From: Thermoanaerobacterium xylanolyticum LX-11
GTDB taxonomy: Bacteria > Bacillota > Thermoanaerobacteria > Thermoanaerobacterales > Thermoanaerobacteraceae
NCBI RefSeq assembly: GCF_000189775.2
Contig: NC_015555.1
Location: forward strand, 2,470,359 to 2,534,358
DNA: 64,000 nt
Reading direction: 5' to 3'
A model generated the notes under the pieces. The model searched no databases. It saw nothing but the letters and a program-made list of their open reading frames with translations, and was not told the origin of the DNA. The translations under genes were made by a program, and so were the position numbers. Below are positions 16,389 through 25,913 of this stretch, piece after piece. Position 1 is the stretch's first letter. Every line of letters begins with the position of its first letter.

Positions 16389-18009
16389 GTGTCATATGAT
16401 AAAAAAATGAATGTACTAAATATATATATAAAAGATTTGTTTAAAAAAATTGGAATTATTAAGATACTGCTTTATTGCATGGTCATGTTATTGTACTATT
16501 CACTATTTTCCTTACAGCCTTATTTTTTGCCACGGATATATGAATCCACAGTTGAAGGTAAATATAAACTAAATTATATATATTTATTGTTGACATTTGT
16601 AACCTTTATGTCAACGTCGATGATGAACTATCCAAATAATTATTTCCTACAATGCATTAGAAAATATACGAAACAATTAATTTGGGAACGAAATAAAGAA
16701 AAGAATTATTTGTATTTTATTAATAAAGAAGTTGGAAATATACAAAATTTGATATCAGAAGTATCGCGCTCAGTACGTAATATACAGTATGAAATCATAC
16801 AAGTTATCATAAAATCTATTGTAATGATCATTATTTACACAATTATATTATATAGTTACAAGCACAATTTTGTCTGCTTCGTATGCTGTATCTTATTTAA
16901 TATTTTTTCTTGTGTCATGTTTACTGTCAAAAGAGAATAAAAAGGGCATAAAAGAAGTATTAAAGTCAAGTTCAAAAATTAACGCATATACAATAGATTA
17001 TTATAAAAATATTGATACTATTATTACAAATAAATCTTTTGGTCTAGAAAATTCGATTTATGATAAATTGCTTGATGATGAAAAAGCATCATATTATAAT
17101 CTTCAAAAGAAAATTGATAATTCGCATCTATTACAACAGGTCATTTTGACAGTGATAACTCTTATGCTGTTAATTATAGAAGCATATTTCAAAAGAAATT
17201 TTGTAGCTGATATATCGTTTCTTTTAATACTAATTTACTCAGCTTTTAATCTAAGTAGCTTTGGAAAGGCATTCTTGTCGCTACTTGAATACAAGGATAG
17301 AATCAAAGTCGCTTTAGAAATGCTGGAGTATGGAAAAACTGACAAAACAAGTTTACGTAATTTTAAAGAAATATCAGATGATAAAGCACCTTGCATTCAA
17401 TTGGTAAATCTGTCTTTTTCTTATAATAATAAACCTGTTATTAAAAATATTAATATAAGCATCAACAATAAAGATAAGATTGCAATTATAGGGAAGAATG
17501 GTTCTGGAAAATCAACATTACTTAAATTAATAGCAGGTCTTTTGACTGATTACCAAGGTGAAATAATCTGGAATAAGAAAAGTAATCTAGATTTTAACGA
17601 AATACGTTATTATTCTCAGTCTGCTAATCTCTTTGACCGTTCAATCTATGAAAATATGATTTATCCAAAGGAAAGTTATCCTATAGAAGAAGTAAAAAAA
17701 TTAGTTAAGAAATTAAATTTGAATTCTTTGGTAACTAATGAGGAGGATTTATTAAACAAAACGCCGGGAGATTTCGGAGCGAAGTTTTCGGGAGGAGAAA
17801 AGCAGAAAATATTGATAGCAAGAGCTATTGTTAATAAGGCACCAATTGTTTTATTTGATGAAATAACGGCATCTTTAGATAAACAAACTGACACGCTCTT
17901 CACCAAAATACTGAATGAGTACTTTGAAGATAGCATTGTAATTTGTGCAACACATAAAAAAGTTGGCATTGAGGCATTTAATAAGGTGTATGATCTGGAT
18001 GCTAAATAA
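16389..18009 (+). pseudogene. ABC exporter (fused membrane and ATPase domains), frameshifted
   Basis: The frame from 16389 encodes an N-terminal membrane domain with several helices (ILLYCMVMLLYYSLF, IIKSIVMIIIYTIILYS). It breaks near 16866-16870 and continues in another frame to 18009. Joined, the product would be about 540 residues, the normal length of a half-size ABC exporter. The ATPase part has Walker A GKNGSGKST, signature FSGGEKQK, Walker B APIVLFDEITASLD and the switch His in CATHKK. The start is GTG at 16389 with AAAGGAT upstream. In context it may have exported a peptide or small product. A one-base sequencing error is an alternative to true inactivation. Confidence 0.8.
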
Positions 18010-18089
18010 ATGTGCCGTATTTTTCTATGTATTTGTCAAATGAAAGTTACGCCAAATTTTAATCGTATTTTCCTCTACTTAATCTCTAC

Positions 18090-18213
18090 TTAATAGTATA
18101 AAAAATCAAGCTGCGACAAAATCATTTCAAGTCTTGTTGCTGGTTGAAATTTTATTAATTCCTTGAAGGAAAATAAACATACTTGTCGAATATAACAAGT
18201 AAGTTCACCTCTT
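18090..18213 (-). pseudogene. Short transposase-like N-terminal remnant
   Basis: A minus-strand open stretch encodes YIRQVCLFSFKELIKFQPAT followed by RLEMILSQLDFLYY and stops at TAA (18090). The pattern of a short aromatic lead-in, a loop and then a leucine-rich LExILxxLD helix resembles the start of some DDE transposases. It is too short to assign a family. Confidence 0.3.
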
Positions 18214-18289
18214 TTGTTAAAATTGCTTTACTATAATGATACCAGAAAACTAGACAGACAAAAAGTCAAAAATAAGTTAGAATATAGTT

Positions 18290-18601
18290 ATGAATAAGAG
18301 AAGAAATTTTACACCAGAACAAAAAGCAAGAATTGTATTAGAGGTATTACGAGAAGAAAAAACGCTTAATGAAATAGCTGCTGAATATGAAATACATCCG
18401 AATATGATTAGCCGCTGGAAAGCAGAATTTGTCAATAATGCAGCAAAGGTATTTGCCAAAGAAACCGACGAGTTAGAAAAGGTCAAAAAAATATATGAAA
18501 AGGAGAAGGAGGAATTATTAAAACAAATAGGGCAGCTCTCTTATGAGAATGTCTGGCTTAAAAAAATCTGGTCAATTCTAAATCTCGTGAAGAACGCATG
18601 A
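18290..18601 (+). CDS. IS3-family transposase OrfA
   Basis: A 103-residue DNA-binding protein: MNKRRNFTPEQKARIVLEVL leads into a helix-turn-helix (LNEIAAEYEIHPNMISRWKA) and a charged coiled coil (EKVKKIYEKEKEELLKQIGQ). It overlaps the start of orfB by a few bases. It belongs to a different IS3 subgroup from the copy at 11.2 kb. Confidence 0.88.
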   Translation: MNKRRNFTPEQKARIVLEVLREEKTLNEIAAEYEIHPNMISRWKAEFVNNAAKVFAKETDELEKVKKIYEKEKEELLKQIGQLSYENVWLKKIWSILNLVKNA

Positions 18602-19223
18602 AGATGATTGATATGGGTGATAAAAAGCTTAGTATTAGCAGGCAGGCTGAGTTCTTGGGTATTAATCGTACAAGTCTTTATTACAAACCTGTGCCAACAA
18701 GCGATGAAGAATACATGATTAAGCGTATCATTGATGAAGTCTATACAGCCCATCCCGAATATGGCTATCGCAGAATGACAACTATACTAAGGAGAGATTA
18801 TGGAATTCTTATCAACTGTAAAAGGACTCGCCGTTATATGCGAGAAATTGGCATACACGGATTCTGCCCTGGACCAAATCTTAGTAAATAAAGCAGCATG
18901 GAGCACCAGAAATCATAAACAGTGACCAAGGTTCACAGTTTACATGTGAAGACTACATAAACTTACTGAAAGAAAATAGCATAAAAATATCTATGGATAG
19001 TAAAGGCAAAGCATTGGACAATCGCTGTATAGAACGATTTTTCAGAAGCTATAAGTGGGAGAAGCTTTACCTGGAAGACTGTGAAACTGGGCATCAGCTA
19101 AGAAAAATAACACAAGAATATATTGAATGTTACAATAACAAGAAACCACACCAGTCGTTAGGCAATAGAACGCCTGCTGAATATTACTATAGCAAATCTA
19201 ATATTCTTGTGCAAGCTGGTTAA
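18598..19223 (+). pseudogene. IS3-family transposase OrfB, internally deleted
   Basis: The first part (18598-18891) encodes the HTH_21 region (YGYRRMTTILRRDYGI) and stops after GFCPGPNLSK. The next stretch, without its own start, reads APEIINSDQGSQFTCEDYIN (second Asp), then RCIERFFRSYKWEKLYLED (catalytic Glu) and ends NRTPAEYYYS. The section with the first catalytic Asp, roughly 100 residues, is deleted with a frame change at about 18890. The transposase is dead. Confidence 0.88.
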
Positions 19224-19532
19224 GTCTGCCACATTTATCACATGTTCCCTGTGGTGAGCTTCTCATTCCATGCCTTGATGCATCAGTAGTAGACAACATT
19301 GTGAAACACCAAAATGTTGATGCTTGACATAGCTGTCTAACATGGTATGCACTCATCGTAATAAGGTTAAACACTTAAATAACTTCAGTTCATGTATCTA
19401 ACTTACATTTTATATAAAATTATCAAAATAAAGGATGTGCAAAAATCTAACTTAGGTTTTTAAAAAAATTGTCTTGACAGATGGGGGCATTATAACGAGT
19501 TATCCAAAAATGAAATGAAGGGTGGAATTGCA

Positions 19533-19700
19533 ATGAAAGTGTCAGATGTATTAATTAAATGTGGTTTGGCTATATATGCTATTAGCATTTTTGTGAATTT
19601 TACTATTTATAAAATACCTAAAATACCTATGATTATTATCTTATGTGTAGCTAGTGTTTTGATTTTAATGGGCTGTGTGTTTCTTCGTATTGGGAAATAA
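19533..19700 (+). CDS. Small two-helix membrane protein, unknown
   Basis: A 55-residue protein starting MKVSDVLIKCGLAIYAIS with two hydrophobic segments (about 8-22 and 34-51) joined by a short basic loop (YKIPKIP) and ending FLRIGK. ATG at 19533 is preceded by AAGGGTGG with seven bases of spacing, better than the upstream ATG at 19515. No family is recognised. It sits isolated between transposon remnants. Confidence 0.5.
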   Translation: MKVSDVLIKCGLAIYAISIFVNFTIYKIPKIPMIIILCVASVLILMGCVFLRIGK

Positions 19701-20078
19701 ATCTGAAGTTTTGTTATCTGTCCTAAAATTTATTTAGAATCTAATTTTTAATTTATGTTTTTAATTTATGCCATAGTATAACGTTGGAAATTAGTTTCCG
19801 AAATCACTCGTGGTTATATCTTAATTATAGCAGGAAATAAAGTCATCAAATAATACATACTGTTAAACAGCAAGATATCCCATCCTGAAAAATTGAGATT
19901 AAATAAGCTGATTTATCATAAAAAAGTATAAAGATTAAACAATCACTAAACATTGTTTTTACTTAAAAATTCACATTATACAATCTACAAGATCATATTA
20001 TTCTAGAATCATATACATATAGCTGTAAGTATATTTATTTTTGGGTTTTACGCTTTTTGGGTAAATGCCATTTTGAAT
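19701..20078. other. Non-coding gap, nothing recognised
   Basis: AT-rich sequence without a convincing reading frame. A small AAACAAT/ATTGTTT hairpin followed by T occurs near 19940-19965. The rest appears to be decayed flank between the small membrane protein and the rve/ExeA element. Confidence 0.4.
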
Positions 20079-20193
20079 GTATCTTCTCCCCCGGATTGAA
20101 CCGGGAGAAAGTTATTTTATGGCACCAACCCTCTCCGAAGTGCTCAGGTTGCACCCCTGCATTTCCCTATCCCCTCCGGAGAAGAAGATACAC
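20079..20193 (-). ncRNA. GC-rich structured segment closed by inverted repeats, next to the ExeA-like gene
   Basis: GTATCTTCT (20079-20087) is the inverted partner of AGAAGATAC (20183-20191). Between them lie CCCGG/CCGGG (20090-20094 and 20101-20105, loop ATTGAA) and CAACC/GGTTG (20126-20130 and 20147-20151). The block is much richer in G and C than its surroundings. It starts 13 bases downstream of the ExeA-like stop codon, so it could be the 3' UTR or terminal cis-element of that mobile unit, or a separate structured RNA. I do not recognise the class. Confidence 0.4.
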
Positions 20194-20205
20194 TCATATA
20201 TACAA

Positions 20206-21012
20206 TTATTCTGTAATATTTATATCGCTCTGAGCTCTAAATACTAGCTCACCATTTATAGTTTTTTGACTTTCTTTAGCTCCTAAAATCATTGACATTT
20301 CTACAAGTAAATTAATTTTTCTTAAATATCCATTTGTACTTGAATATATTAATTCAATTGCGTCATCAGTAAATATTGTTTCATTGCAGCCTGCACATTT
20401 TAATCTGGTTGTTATATATTCTTTTGTTTCATCTTTGTTTAAACCTTTAAATGAATAGTTTAAGACTATTCGCTGCCTTAATGCTTCATGTGCTTGTCTA
20501 TTCAACTGTATAATTAATTGTGTCTGTCCTGATAATATAAGCAATGCATAATTTTTTGTATCCATGTCAAAATTAAATATAATGCGTAAATCGTCAAGGA
20601 TCGAGTTGCTTATGAACTGGGCCTCATCAACAATGATAACAGGAGTTATGTTCTTTGAATGATAACTTAATATTACATCCTGTATCTGGCGAAACATATC
20701 ACATTTTCTATGCTTTGGCATTAATCCTAAGCCGTCGGATAAATACCTGTAAAAATCCATAACTGTAAGTATTGATATCGGTATGTATACAACCTTGTAC
20801 ATATTAGGATTTAAAGAATTTACAAAGCTTTTTAGTGTATATGACTTACCAGATCCAGGATCTCCTGTTATTAACCCAAATCCCTTTTTATCTTTTAAAA
20901 ATTCTAATCTGCTCATTGCTTGTATATAATCTTGTGATTTGTAGTGATATTTTACATCACAGTCTTTAGAAAATGGATTAAATGTTAATCCATAATATAC
21001 ATTAAACATCAT
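20206..21012 (-). CDS. ExeA/TniB-like AAA+ ATPase of a transposable element
   Basis: A 268-residue ATPase starting YYGLTFNPFSKDCDVKYHY, the ExeA-type lead-in. Walker A is GDPGSGKS (about 50-57), Walker B is PVIIVDEAQF (about 124-133), sensor I is LLILSGQTQL and the arginine region is ALRQRIVLNYSF. It probably regulates target choice or transpososome assembly for the adjacent DDE transposase rather than secretion, given its position 16 bases downstream of that gene. The frame is intact. Confidence 0.88.
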   Translation of the reverse strand: MMFNVYYGLTFNPFSKDCDVKYHYKSQDYIQAMSRLEFLKDKKGFGLITGDPGSGKSYTLKSFVNSLNPNMYKVVYIPISILTVMDFYRYLSDGLGLMPKHRKCDMFRQIQDVILSYHSKNITPVIIVDEAQFISNSILDDLRIIFNFDMDTKNYALLILSGQTQLIIQLNRQAHEALRQRIVLNYSFKGLNKDETKEYITTRLKCAGCNETIFTDDAIELIYSSTNGYLRKINLLVEMSMILGAKESQKTINGELVFRAQSDINITE

Positions 21013-21028
21013 TTTTCCTTCTTTCTAT

Positions 21029-22138
21029 TTACAGAGAAAAGTCTATTTCTTTTCTTCTTATCTTAGAATTATCAATTTTGTTTACGGGATGTATTGTTTG
21101 TAAGAGTTTGCCGTCTTCGCTGAAAATATATGCTTTATCAAGTGATTTTGGATAATATCGTATATTTACATAATCACCGATATATTGCATTGGTACTTCA
21201 AATTTAATTTTTTCTATTGATATTGTGGCATCTTTAATTACATGTCTTTTGACTCTATACAGAAATATGTTATCAAGCTCTTCCTTAGAATTTATGAATT
21301 TCATCGTGTCAGTATATTTAATAAATTTCTCTATGGGCTTCATATTTGTTGATGAATGTACTGTTTGATGATATATTCCTTCAATATATTTATTCAAGTT
21401 ATCATTCAATTCGTCTATAGAAGATATTTTCTGCCAATCAAATCCATACATCCATTGGTCTTTTAATGTTCTGAAAAACCTTTCAATTTTTCCTTTCGAT
21501 TCTGGCGAATACGGTTCAGCATAACATAAAGACGTTCCTAATGAGGCACATATTAAATGCAATTGTTCGCTTTGGAATACCTTGCCGTTATCAACAAATA
21601 GTTTTTTAGGAACACCTCTTTTTGAAACAGCTTTTTTAAATGCATCAATAAGTGATATTACATTATCTGTATCATAAAATTCTGCATGTGTTATTAACCT
21701 TGATGAATCATCCAGAAAAGCAATAAGGTACGTCTTGATTTTCTTATCGTTTATAATTAAGTATGGACCCATAGATATATCAGATTGCCAGCAGTCATTA
21801 GGATGCTCCATTTCAAAGGCTCTCCTGTCTTTTATGTTTAATGCTGATGTAGATATTTTACTTTTGCGAAGATATCTTTGAATTGTGGATAAAGATACCT
21901 TATCAAGCTCGATAAACTTTTTAGCTAAAAGTTCATGATAGATTGACTTAGCTGATCTTCTTGGATTATCGAGTTTTAGATTTTTAATATAGGTTTTAAC
22001 ATCATCAGTTAAAACTCTTGAAGCACCTTTGTCACATCTACTTTTAGGGTATAGACCTTCAAATCCATATTTTCTGTAGCAGTAAAGCCACGTCTTAATT
22101 GTATTAGGAGAAAATTCTCTTTTGCCTAATGAAGGCAC
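21029..22138 (-). CDS. rve-family DDE transposase, N-terminus lost to IS110
   Basis: 369 codons remain. An HTH-like region (FSPNTIKTWLYCYRKYGFEG) is followed by the rve catalytic domain: first Asp in CWQSDISMGPYL, second Asp in KKLFVDNGKVF, and Glu in PESKGKIERFFRTLKDQW, so the DDE set is complete. A C-terminal beta-barrel-like region follows (IEKIKFEVPMQYIGDYVNIRY). The 5' flank reaches the IS110 end 23 bases upstream of the first ATG, and the usual extra N-terminal residues are absent. The present start has no good ribosome-binding site of its own. Confidence 0.8.
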   Translation of the reverse strand: MPSLGKREFSPNTIKTWLYCYRKYGFEGLYPKSRCDKGASRVLTDDVKTYIKNLKLDNPRRSAKSIYHELLAKKFIELDKVSLSTIQRYLRKSKISTSALNIKDRRAFEMEHPNDCWQSDISMGPYLIINDKKIKTYLIAFLDDSSRLITHAEFYDTDNVISLIDAFKKAVSKRGVPKKLFVDNGKVFQSEQLHLICASLGTSLCYAEPYSPESKGKIERFFRTLKDQWMYGFDWQKISSIDELNDNLNKYIEGIYHQTVHSSTNMKPIEKFIKYTDTMKFINSKEELDNIFLYRVKRHVIKDATISIEKIKFEVPMQYIGDYVNIRYYPKSLDKAYIFSEDGKLLQTIHPVNKIDNSKIRRKEIDFSL

Positions 22139-22540
22139 ATCATAAACTTTAGAAGTAATTACCTCCCTCTATAATCTTTGATTTTCTTTCAATATCTCAC
22201 TCATTCTCAGATTCTCACAATCTTCAAAGAAGCCCTCATGTATATCAATGCTATTTATTCATGAATTTTACATGTGGTAGGTAACCTAAATAAGCTTCTA
22301 TTGTTTTTCCATATTTTGGCCTATGGTTTCCACTTAAGCTCATGTGGCATACCCTCCCATGTCTCACAGGATCTTTGTCCTTAATTCCTTCGTTCTGCCT
22401 TACATGAGGTGGATGTCAGTTATGCTCCATTGCTGGGTCTTATGCCCTTATGGTGAAATTACCAACCTGACAATTCCGGCTCTCTTTGTCAATCTTCGAA
22501 TTTTTAAATTGAGTTTTTAACTTTATTTGTCTTATTTTTG

Positions 22541-22679
22541 GCACCGCTTAATTATTCAAACCATCGCAGGAGCGAGGCTGTCAAGGGTTAGCTTTGTGAA
22601 GTGAAACGCAGCAAAGCTGAGACGTGGTCCTTGCCCTTGACTGACGAGTGACTGCGGTGTATCATCACCACGGCGGTGC
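22541..22679 (-). ncRNA. Structured 3' non-coding RNA segment of IS110 copy 2, candidate bridge RNA
   Basis: Mirror of 13269-13407 in the other copy, with the same three nested stems conserved. Its position directly after the recombinase stop and its retention in both copies support a role in the element. See the copy 1 entry for the stems. Confidence 0.4.
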
Positions 22680-22682
22680 AAT

Positions 22683-23956
22683 TTATGCAGCATTCCTAAT
22701 CTCTGGTCTTTTTATGTCTCTTAACATCTTATTTCCGTCGTATTTTACTCCTTTTTTCAGTATGGCAAAAAATACTCTGATTAACTTGCAGCATAAAACT
22801 ATTATGGACTGTTTCTTTTTTAGCGGGTTTTCTTTTCTTGTGGTGTAGTATTTGTGTAATTCCTGAAATTCTTTGTTGTTTGCAAGTATGGGCATCATCA
22901 TTTTGTATAAAGCACTTCTTAGTCTCCTTCTTCCTCTTTTGCTTATGGTGGTTTGCCCTTTATGCTGCCCTGAACTATTCTCAACCAGATTGTAACCCGC
23001 AAACTTCTGGATTTGCTTTGGATGCTCATATCTTGTTATATCGCCAACTTCAGCAATAAATGTTGCTGCTGTTATTACTCCTACACCTCTTATACCTAGC
23101 ATTTCACTAGCATCAGGTACTTGCATAAAAAGCTCTTCTATTTTGCTTTCTATTTCTTTAATCTGCTTTACTATCATTTCGTACTGTTCAAGTATAATTT
23201 TTATCTCTATCTCTGCCATTTCAATGCCATCTCTTTTACCAACACTTTGACTCGCAGCTTCTATAAGCTTTAAAGCCCTCTTTATACCTACAGCACGATT
23301 AACTTCTTTCTTCCAAGCTGCAAGTATTTCCTCAGCTCTAATACCTATTATCTTTACAGGCGTTGGAAATTCCTTTAATGTTATTTCCCTTCCCAATCTG
23401 CAAAAACTTTATTAAACTCAGGGAAATATATATCAAGCCATCTTGCAACCCGGTTTTTTATCTTGTTTAAGTCCTTTGTAAGCATTTCCCTTATGTCTAC
23501 TGCAATTCTAAGCTCGCTGTATATACCATCAGGTATATTAGGTTCAACATATCTTCCATCTTTAACTAGCATTGCAATTGTCTTAGGGTCTTTCCTGTCA
23601 TTTTTAGTTGGCGAGTTGTCATCAAATTCTTTACTTCTTTTTACGTGGAATGGATTTACCAATACCACCTTATGGTTCTTATCTCTAAGAAACTGTGCAA
23701 AGCAAAGCCAATAATGTCCCGTTGGTTCCATACCAACCATCAAATGCTCTTTGTTGCTTTTATTCATAATTTCTACAGCCCATTTAAAGAATTTTTCCAT
23801 TCCATCAATGTCATTGCTAAATTCAATACGCTTACCGTATTCTATTCCTCTAAAATCAAAAGCTCTAGCGTGATGTGTCTCTTTAGCAATGTCTACACCT
23901 ACAATTAATGTCTTTTCTGTTATTTGCAATATCTTTAAATTTTGGTTATACTTCAT
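22683..23956 (-). pseudogene. IS110-family DEDD recombinase in two overlapping frames
   Basis: ATG at 23956 (MKYNQNLKILQITEKTLIVG) follows AAGGAGG by eight bases. The first frame (23381-23956) holds the DEDD domain and stops just after VFADWEGK; the second (22683-23396) overlaps it by 16 bases, can start at TTG, and holds the C-terminal Transposase_20 domain with the catalytic serine region. Joining needs a shift of one base in GGGAAGGGAAAT. No canonical slippery heptamer is in the right phase, so a shared frameshift mutation is the simpler reading. Separate N- and C-terminal polypeptides or low-level frameshifting remain possible. Confidence 0.85.
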
Positions 23957-23961
23957 ATTAG

Positions 23962-24029
23962 GTACCTCCTTGTTATTTTGAGAGTCGTGTTCATGAACAA
24001 TCGACATCTTGTATTTTATCAGGAGGTAC
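23962..24029 (-). promoter_or_regulatory. Hairpin able to hide the IS110 recombinase ribosome-binding site
   Basis: GTACCTCCT (23962-23970) and AGGAGGTAC (24021-24029) form a perfect nine-base inverted repeat. On the minus strand the second arm contains the GGAGG site of the recombinase, so read-through transcripts from outside would fold and mask it. Several IS families use such anti-read-through structures. Confidence 0.55.
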
Positions 24030-24050
24030 TTTTTATTTCAAATCTTATAT

Positions 24051-24330
24051 TTTTTTATTACAGGAATGCTCCATTATTATTAAAAATATCATTAATTAAT
24101 TTCATAAAATAGCAAAAATCCTCAGCAATAAACAAAGAGATGTATTTTAGGTATTTGCAAAACCTCATAATGCCTTATAAAAGTGAAATTTCGCTTATAT
24201 TGTGAATGTCAATAGAAATTTGAGCTAAATGCTAATGAATTTTTGAATCATTACTAATGGACTTTTCCTATGGTTGATATGTGAGTTTTAAAAATAATAT
24301 TTGCTTTTATCTACATATAATTAATAACTC
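24051..24330. other. Gap between IS110 copy 2 and the IS4 element, nothing recognised
   Basis: AT-rich sequence without a plausible gene, RNA or terminal repeat. It may hold the outer end of IS110 copy 2 and decayed flank of the IstB-containing element that the IS4 copy entered. Confidence 0.4.
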
Positions 24331-25913
24331 AAACTTCGCACTTATAAAAGTAGCTCTGTACCTTGATAATTCAATATTATTTGGCTATAAAATAGCATGA
24401 GACCTCCATTTTTGGTATAATTGAATTATCAAAAAATAAACCAATTGGAGGCTCATGCTATGAATAGTATAACACAAAATTACCAAATTGATAATAAGGT
24501 TTCTACTTCGATTAAAAGTTTCTTCAAAAAATATAGAATTTCGGCTGCTTTAAGGTTATCGAATGCTTACAAAAGCAAGGGTATTCCCGTTATTTCTATT
24601 TTCGAGTACTTATTCTGTATGATCTTTACCAATAGATCTATGTATATGAATATGCTAATGGGTACAAATCAGGTTGGTTTTAAGAAAGACACGGTTTACA
24701 GATTCTTAAACTCTATTCATATTAATTGGATTCGGTTTACCACTTGGCTTAGTGCACAGATTATAAATGAGACAATTACTGGGTTAACAAGTGACAAACG
24801 CGTAAATGTTCTTATTGTTGATGACTCTTTATTCGAACGCTCTAGCTCTAAAAAAGTAGAACTACTAGCAAAAGTATATGACCATGCTAAAAAAACATAC
24901 AAATATGGCTTTCGCCTACTTACACTCGGATGGTCAGATGGAAATACTTTTATCCCAGTCAATGGATGTCTTTTATCTACTGAGAATCAAAAGAATCGTA
25001 TCAATGAAGCTATACCTGTGGACAAGCGTTCCGCCGGGTATTTAAGAAGGAATCTATCCCAAACTAAAGCAACAGCCGTAGCTCTGGAATTAATAAAGAC
25101 CGCTAAAAAAGCAATGATTCCAGCATCTTATGTATTGTTTGACACTTGGTTCTGTTCTCCCTCTTCTTTGATTGCTATTAAAGAAATAGGCTATGATGTT
25201 ATTGCAATGGCAAAGAAAACATCAAAGATGCATTACCTATATAATGGAATAATGCAGCCGTTAACAGAAATATACAAGCAGAACAGAAAAAGAAGAGGCA
25301 GGTCTAGATACCTGTTATCCGTGGAAGTTTCCATTGAAAAAGACGGAAAATCTATTCCTGCTCGAATTGTATTTGTCAGAAACAGGAATAATCGAAAAGA
25401 CTATCTGGCACTTATTACCACGGATATGAACCTTAACGAGGACGAAATCATTCGTATATACGGGAAGCGCTGGGATATAGAAGTCTTTTTCAAAGTGTGT
25501 AAATCATACTTGAAGCTCAGCAAGGAATGCAATTCATTATCTTACGATGCGATGACAGCACATACAGCAATCGTATTTACCAGATACATGATGCTTGCAC
25601 TAGAGAACCGTCGATCATCAGATTTACGAACAATGGGAGAGATATTTTACTACATACAGGATGAAATGTCCGATATTACGCTGATTCAGGCTTTTCATCT
25701 ACTTATGCAAGTATTCATAGATACAATAACAGATAAACTATCGTTATCTTCAGAACAGCTGGACCAATTACTTGATGCTTTTATGGCTGCGATTCCCAAA
25801 GAACTTAAGGAAAGACTTCCGAAGTGTGCATAATTGTGTAAATTACTATTACTTTTTTCTGGCAAAGCATTAAGTTTTCAAGGAACAGAGTAATTATTTA
25901 TGTGCGAAGTTTT
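24331..25913 (+). mobile_element. IS4-family insertion sequence, apparently complete
   Basis: Terminal inverted repeats are clear: the left end reads AAACTTCGCAC from 24331, and the right end reads the same inward from about 25912. Homology continues inward through a CTCTGT.CCTTGA block at about 24354-24366 and 25879-25892. One intact transposase gene fills the interior. It cuts off the 3' end of the IstB remnant on its right. A target duplication is not obvious. Confidence 0.88.
24460..25833 (+). CDS. IS4-family DDE transposase
   Basis: A 457-residue transposase. The catalytic triad is visible as Asp in NVLIVDDSLFERSSSKK, Asp in YVLFDTWFCSP and Glu in the Y-R-E-K signature YGKRWDIEVFFKVCK, which fits the Y-(2)-R-(3)-E-(6)-K spacing of IS4 enzymes. 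I chose ATG at 24460, preceded by GGAGG; the open frame extends upstream to 24421 but that start would read through the ribosome-binding site. The frame is intact, so the element may be active. Confidence 0.94.
   Translation: MNSITQNYQIDNKVSTSIKSFFKKYRISAALRLSNAYKSKGIPVISIFEYLFCMIFTNRSMYMNMLMGTNQVGFKKDTVYRFLNSIHINWIRFTTWLSAQIINETITGLTSDKRVNVLIVDDSLFERSSSKKVELLAKVYDHAKKTYKYGFRLLTLGWSDGNTFIPVNGCLLSTENQKNRINEAIPVDKRSAGYLRRNLSQTKATAVALELIKTAKKAMIPASYVLFDTWFCSPSSLIAIKEIGYDVIAMAKKTSKMHYLYNGIMQPLTEIYKQNRKRRGRSRYLLSVEVSIEKDGKSIPARIVFVRNRNNRKDYLALITTDMNLNEDEIIRIYGKRWDIEVFFKVCKSYLKLSKECNSLSYDAMTAHTAIVFTRYMMLALENRRSSDLRTMGEIFYYIQDEMSDITLIQAFHLLMQVFIDTITDKLSLSSEQLDQLLDAFMAAIPKELKERLPKCA

Larger units (their letters stand above)
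18238..19345 (+). mobile_element. Second, decayed IS3-family element
   Basis: The element holds orfA and an internally deleted orfB. Imperfect inverted ends are suggested by ATACCA..TAGACAG near 18239-18259 and its inverted partner CTGTCTAACATGGTAT near 19330-19345. It differs from the IS3 element at 10.2-11.6 kb. Sequence downstream of orfB to about 19345 is non-coding. Confidence 0.65.
20079..22161 (-). mobile_element. Two-gene rve-transposase / ExeA-ATPase element, truncated by IS110
   Basis: A DDE (rve) transposase gene is followed 16 bases later by an ExeA/TniB-like AAA+ ATPase, a pairing that parallels TnsB-TnsC and TniA-TniB. The 5' side of the transposase is cut by the end of IS110 copy 2 at 22162. 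The 3' limit is placed at the structured inverted repeat, but true terminal repeats cannot be confirmed because the other end is gone. Confidence 0.6.
22162..24050 (-). mobile_element. IS110-family element, copy 2 (more complete)
   Basis: Minus-strand copy of the element at 12030-13786; the shared part is 22162-23918. It retains the recombinase start and upstream leader, so the left end lies beyond 24030, estimated near 24050. It has the same internal frame break as copy 1. Its right end (22162) abuts the truncated rve transposase, showing insertion into that element. No terminal inverted repeats are evident, as is common for this family. Confidence 0.85.

Noticed and set aside
19701..20078. 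A hidden small gene in the 19.7-20.1 kb gap
   Set aside because: All frames are interrupted frequently and no ribosome-binding site plus start is followed by more than a few codons.
20206..21012. A general secretion pathway ExeA protein
   Set aside because: No secretion genes are nearby; pairing with a DDE transposase 16 bases away points to a transposition ATPase.
22648..23908. Antisense open frames within both IS110 copies (66, 73, 83 and 87 codons)
   Set aside because: They mirror the recombinase coding sequence, are low in complexity, recur only because the element is duplicated, and lack ribosome-binding sites.
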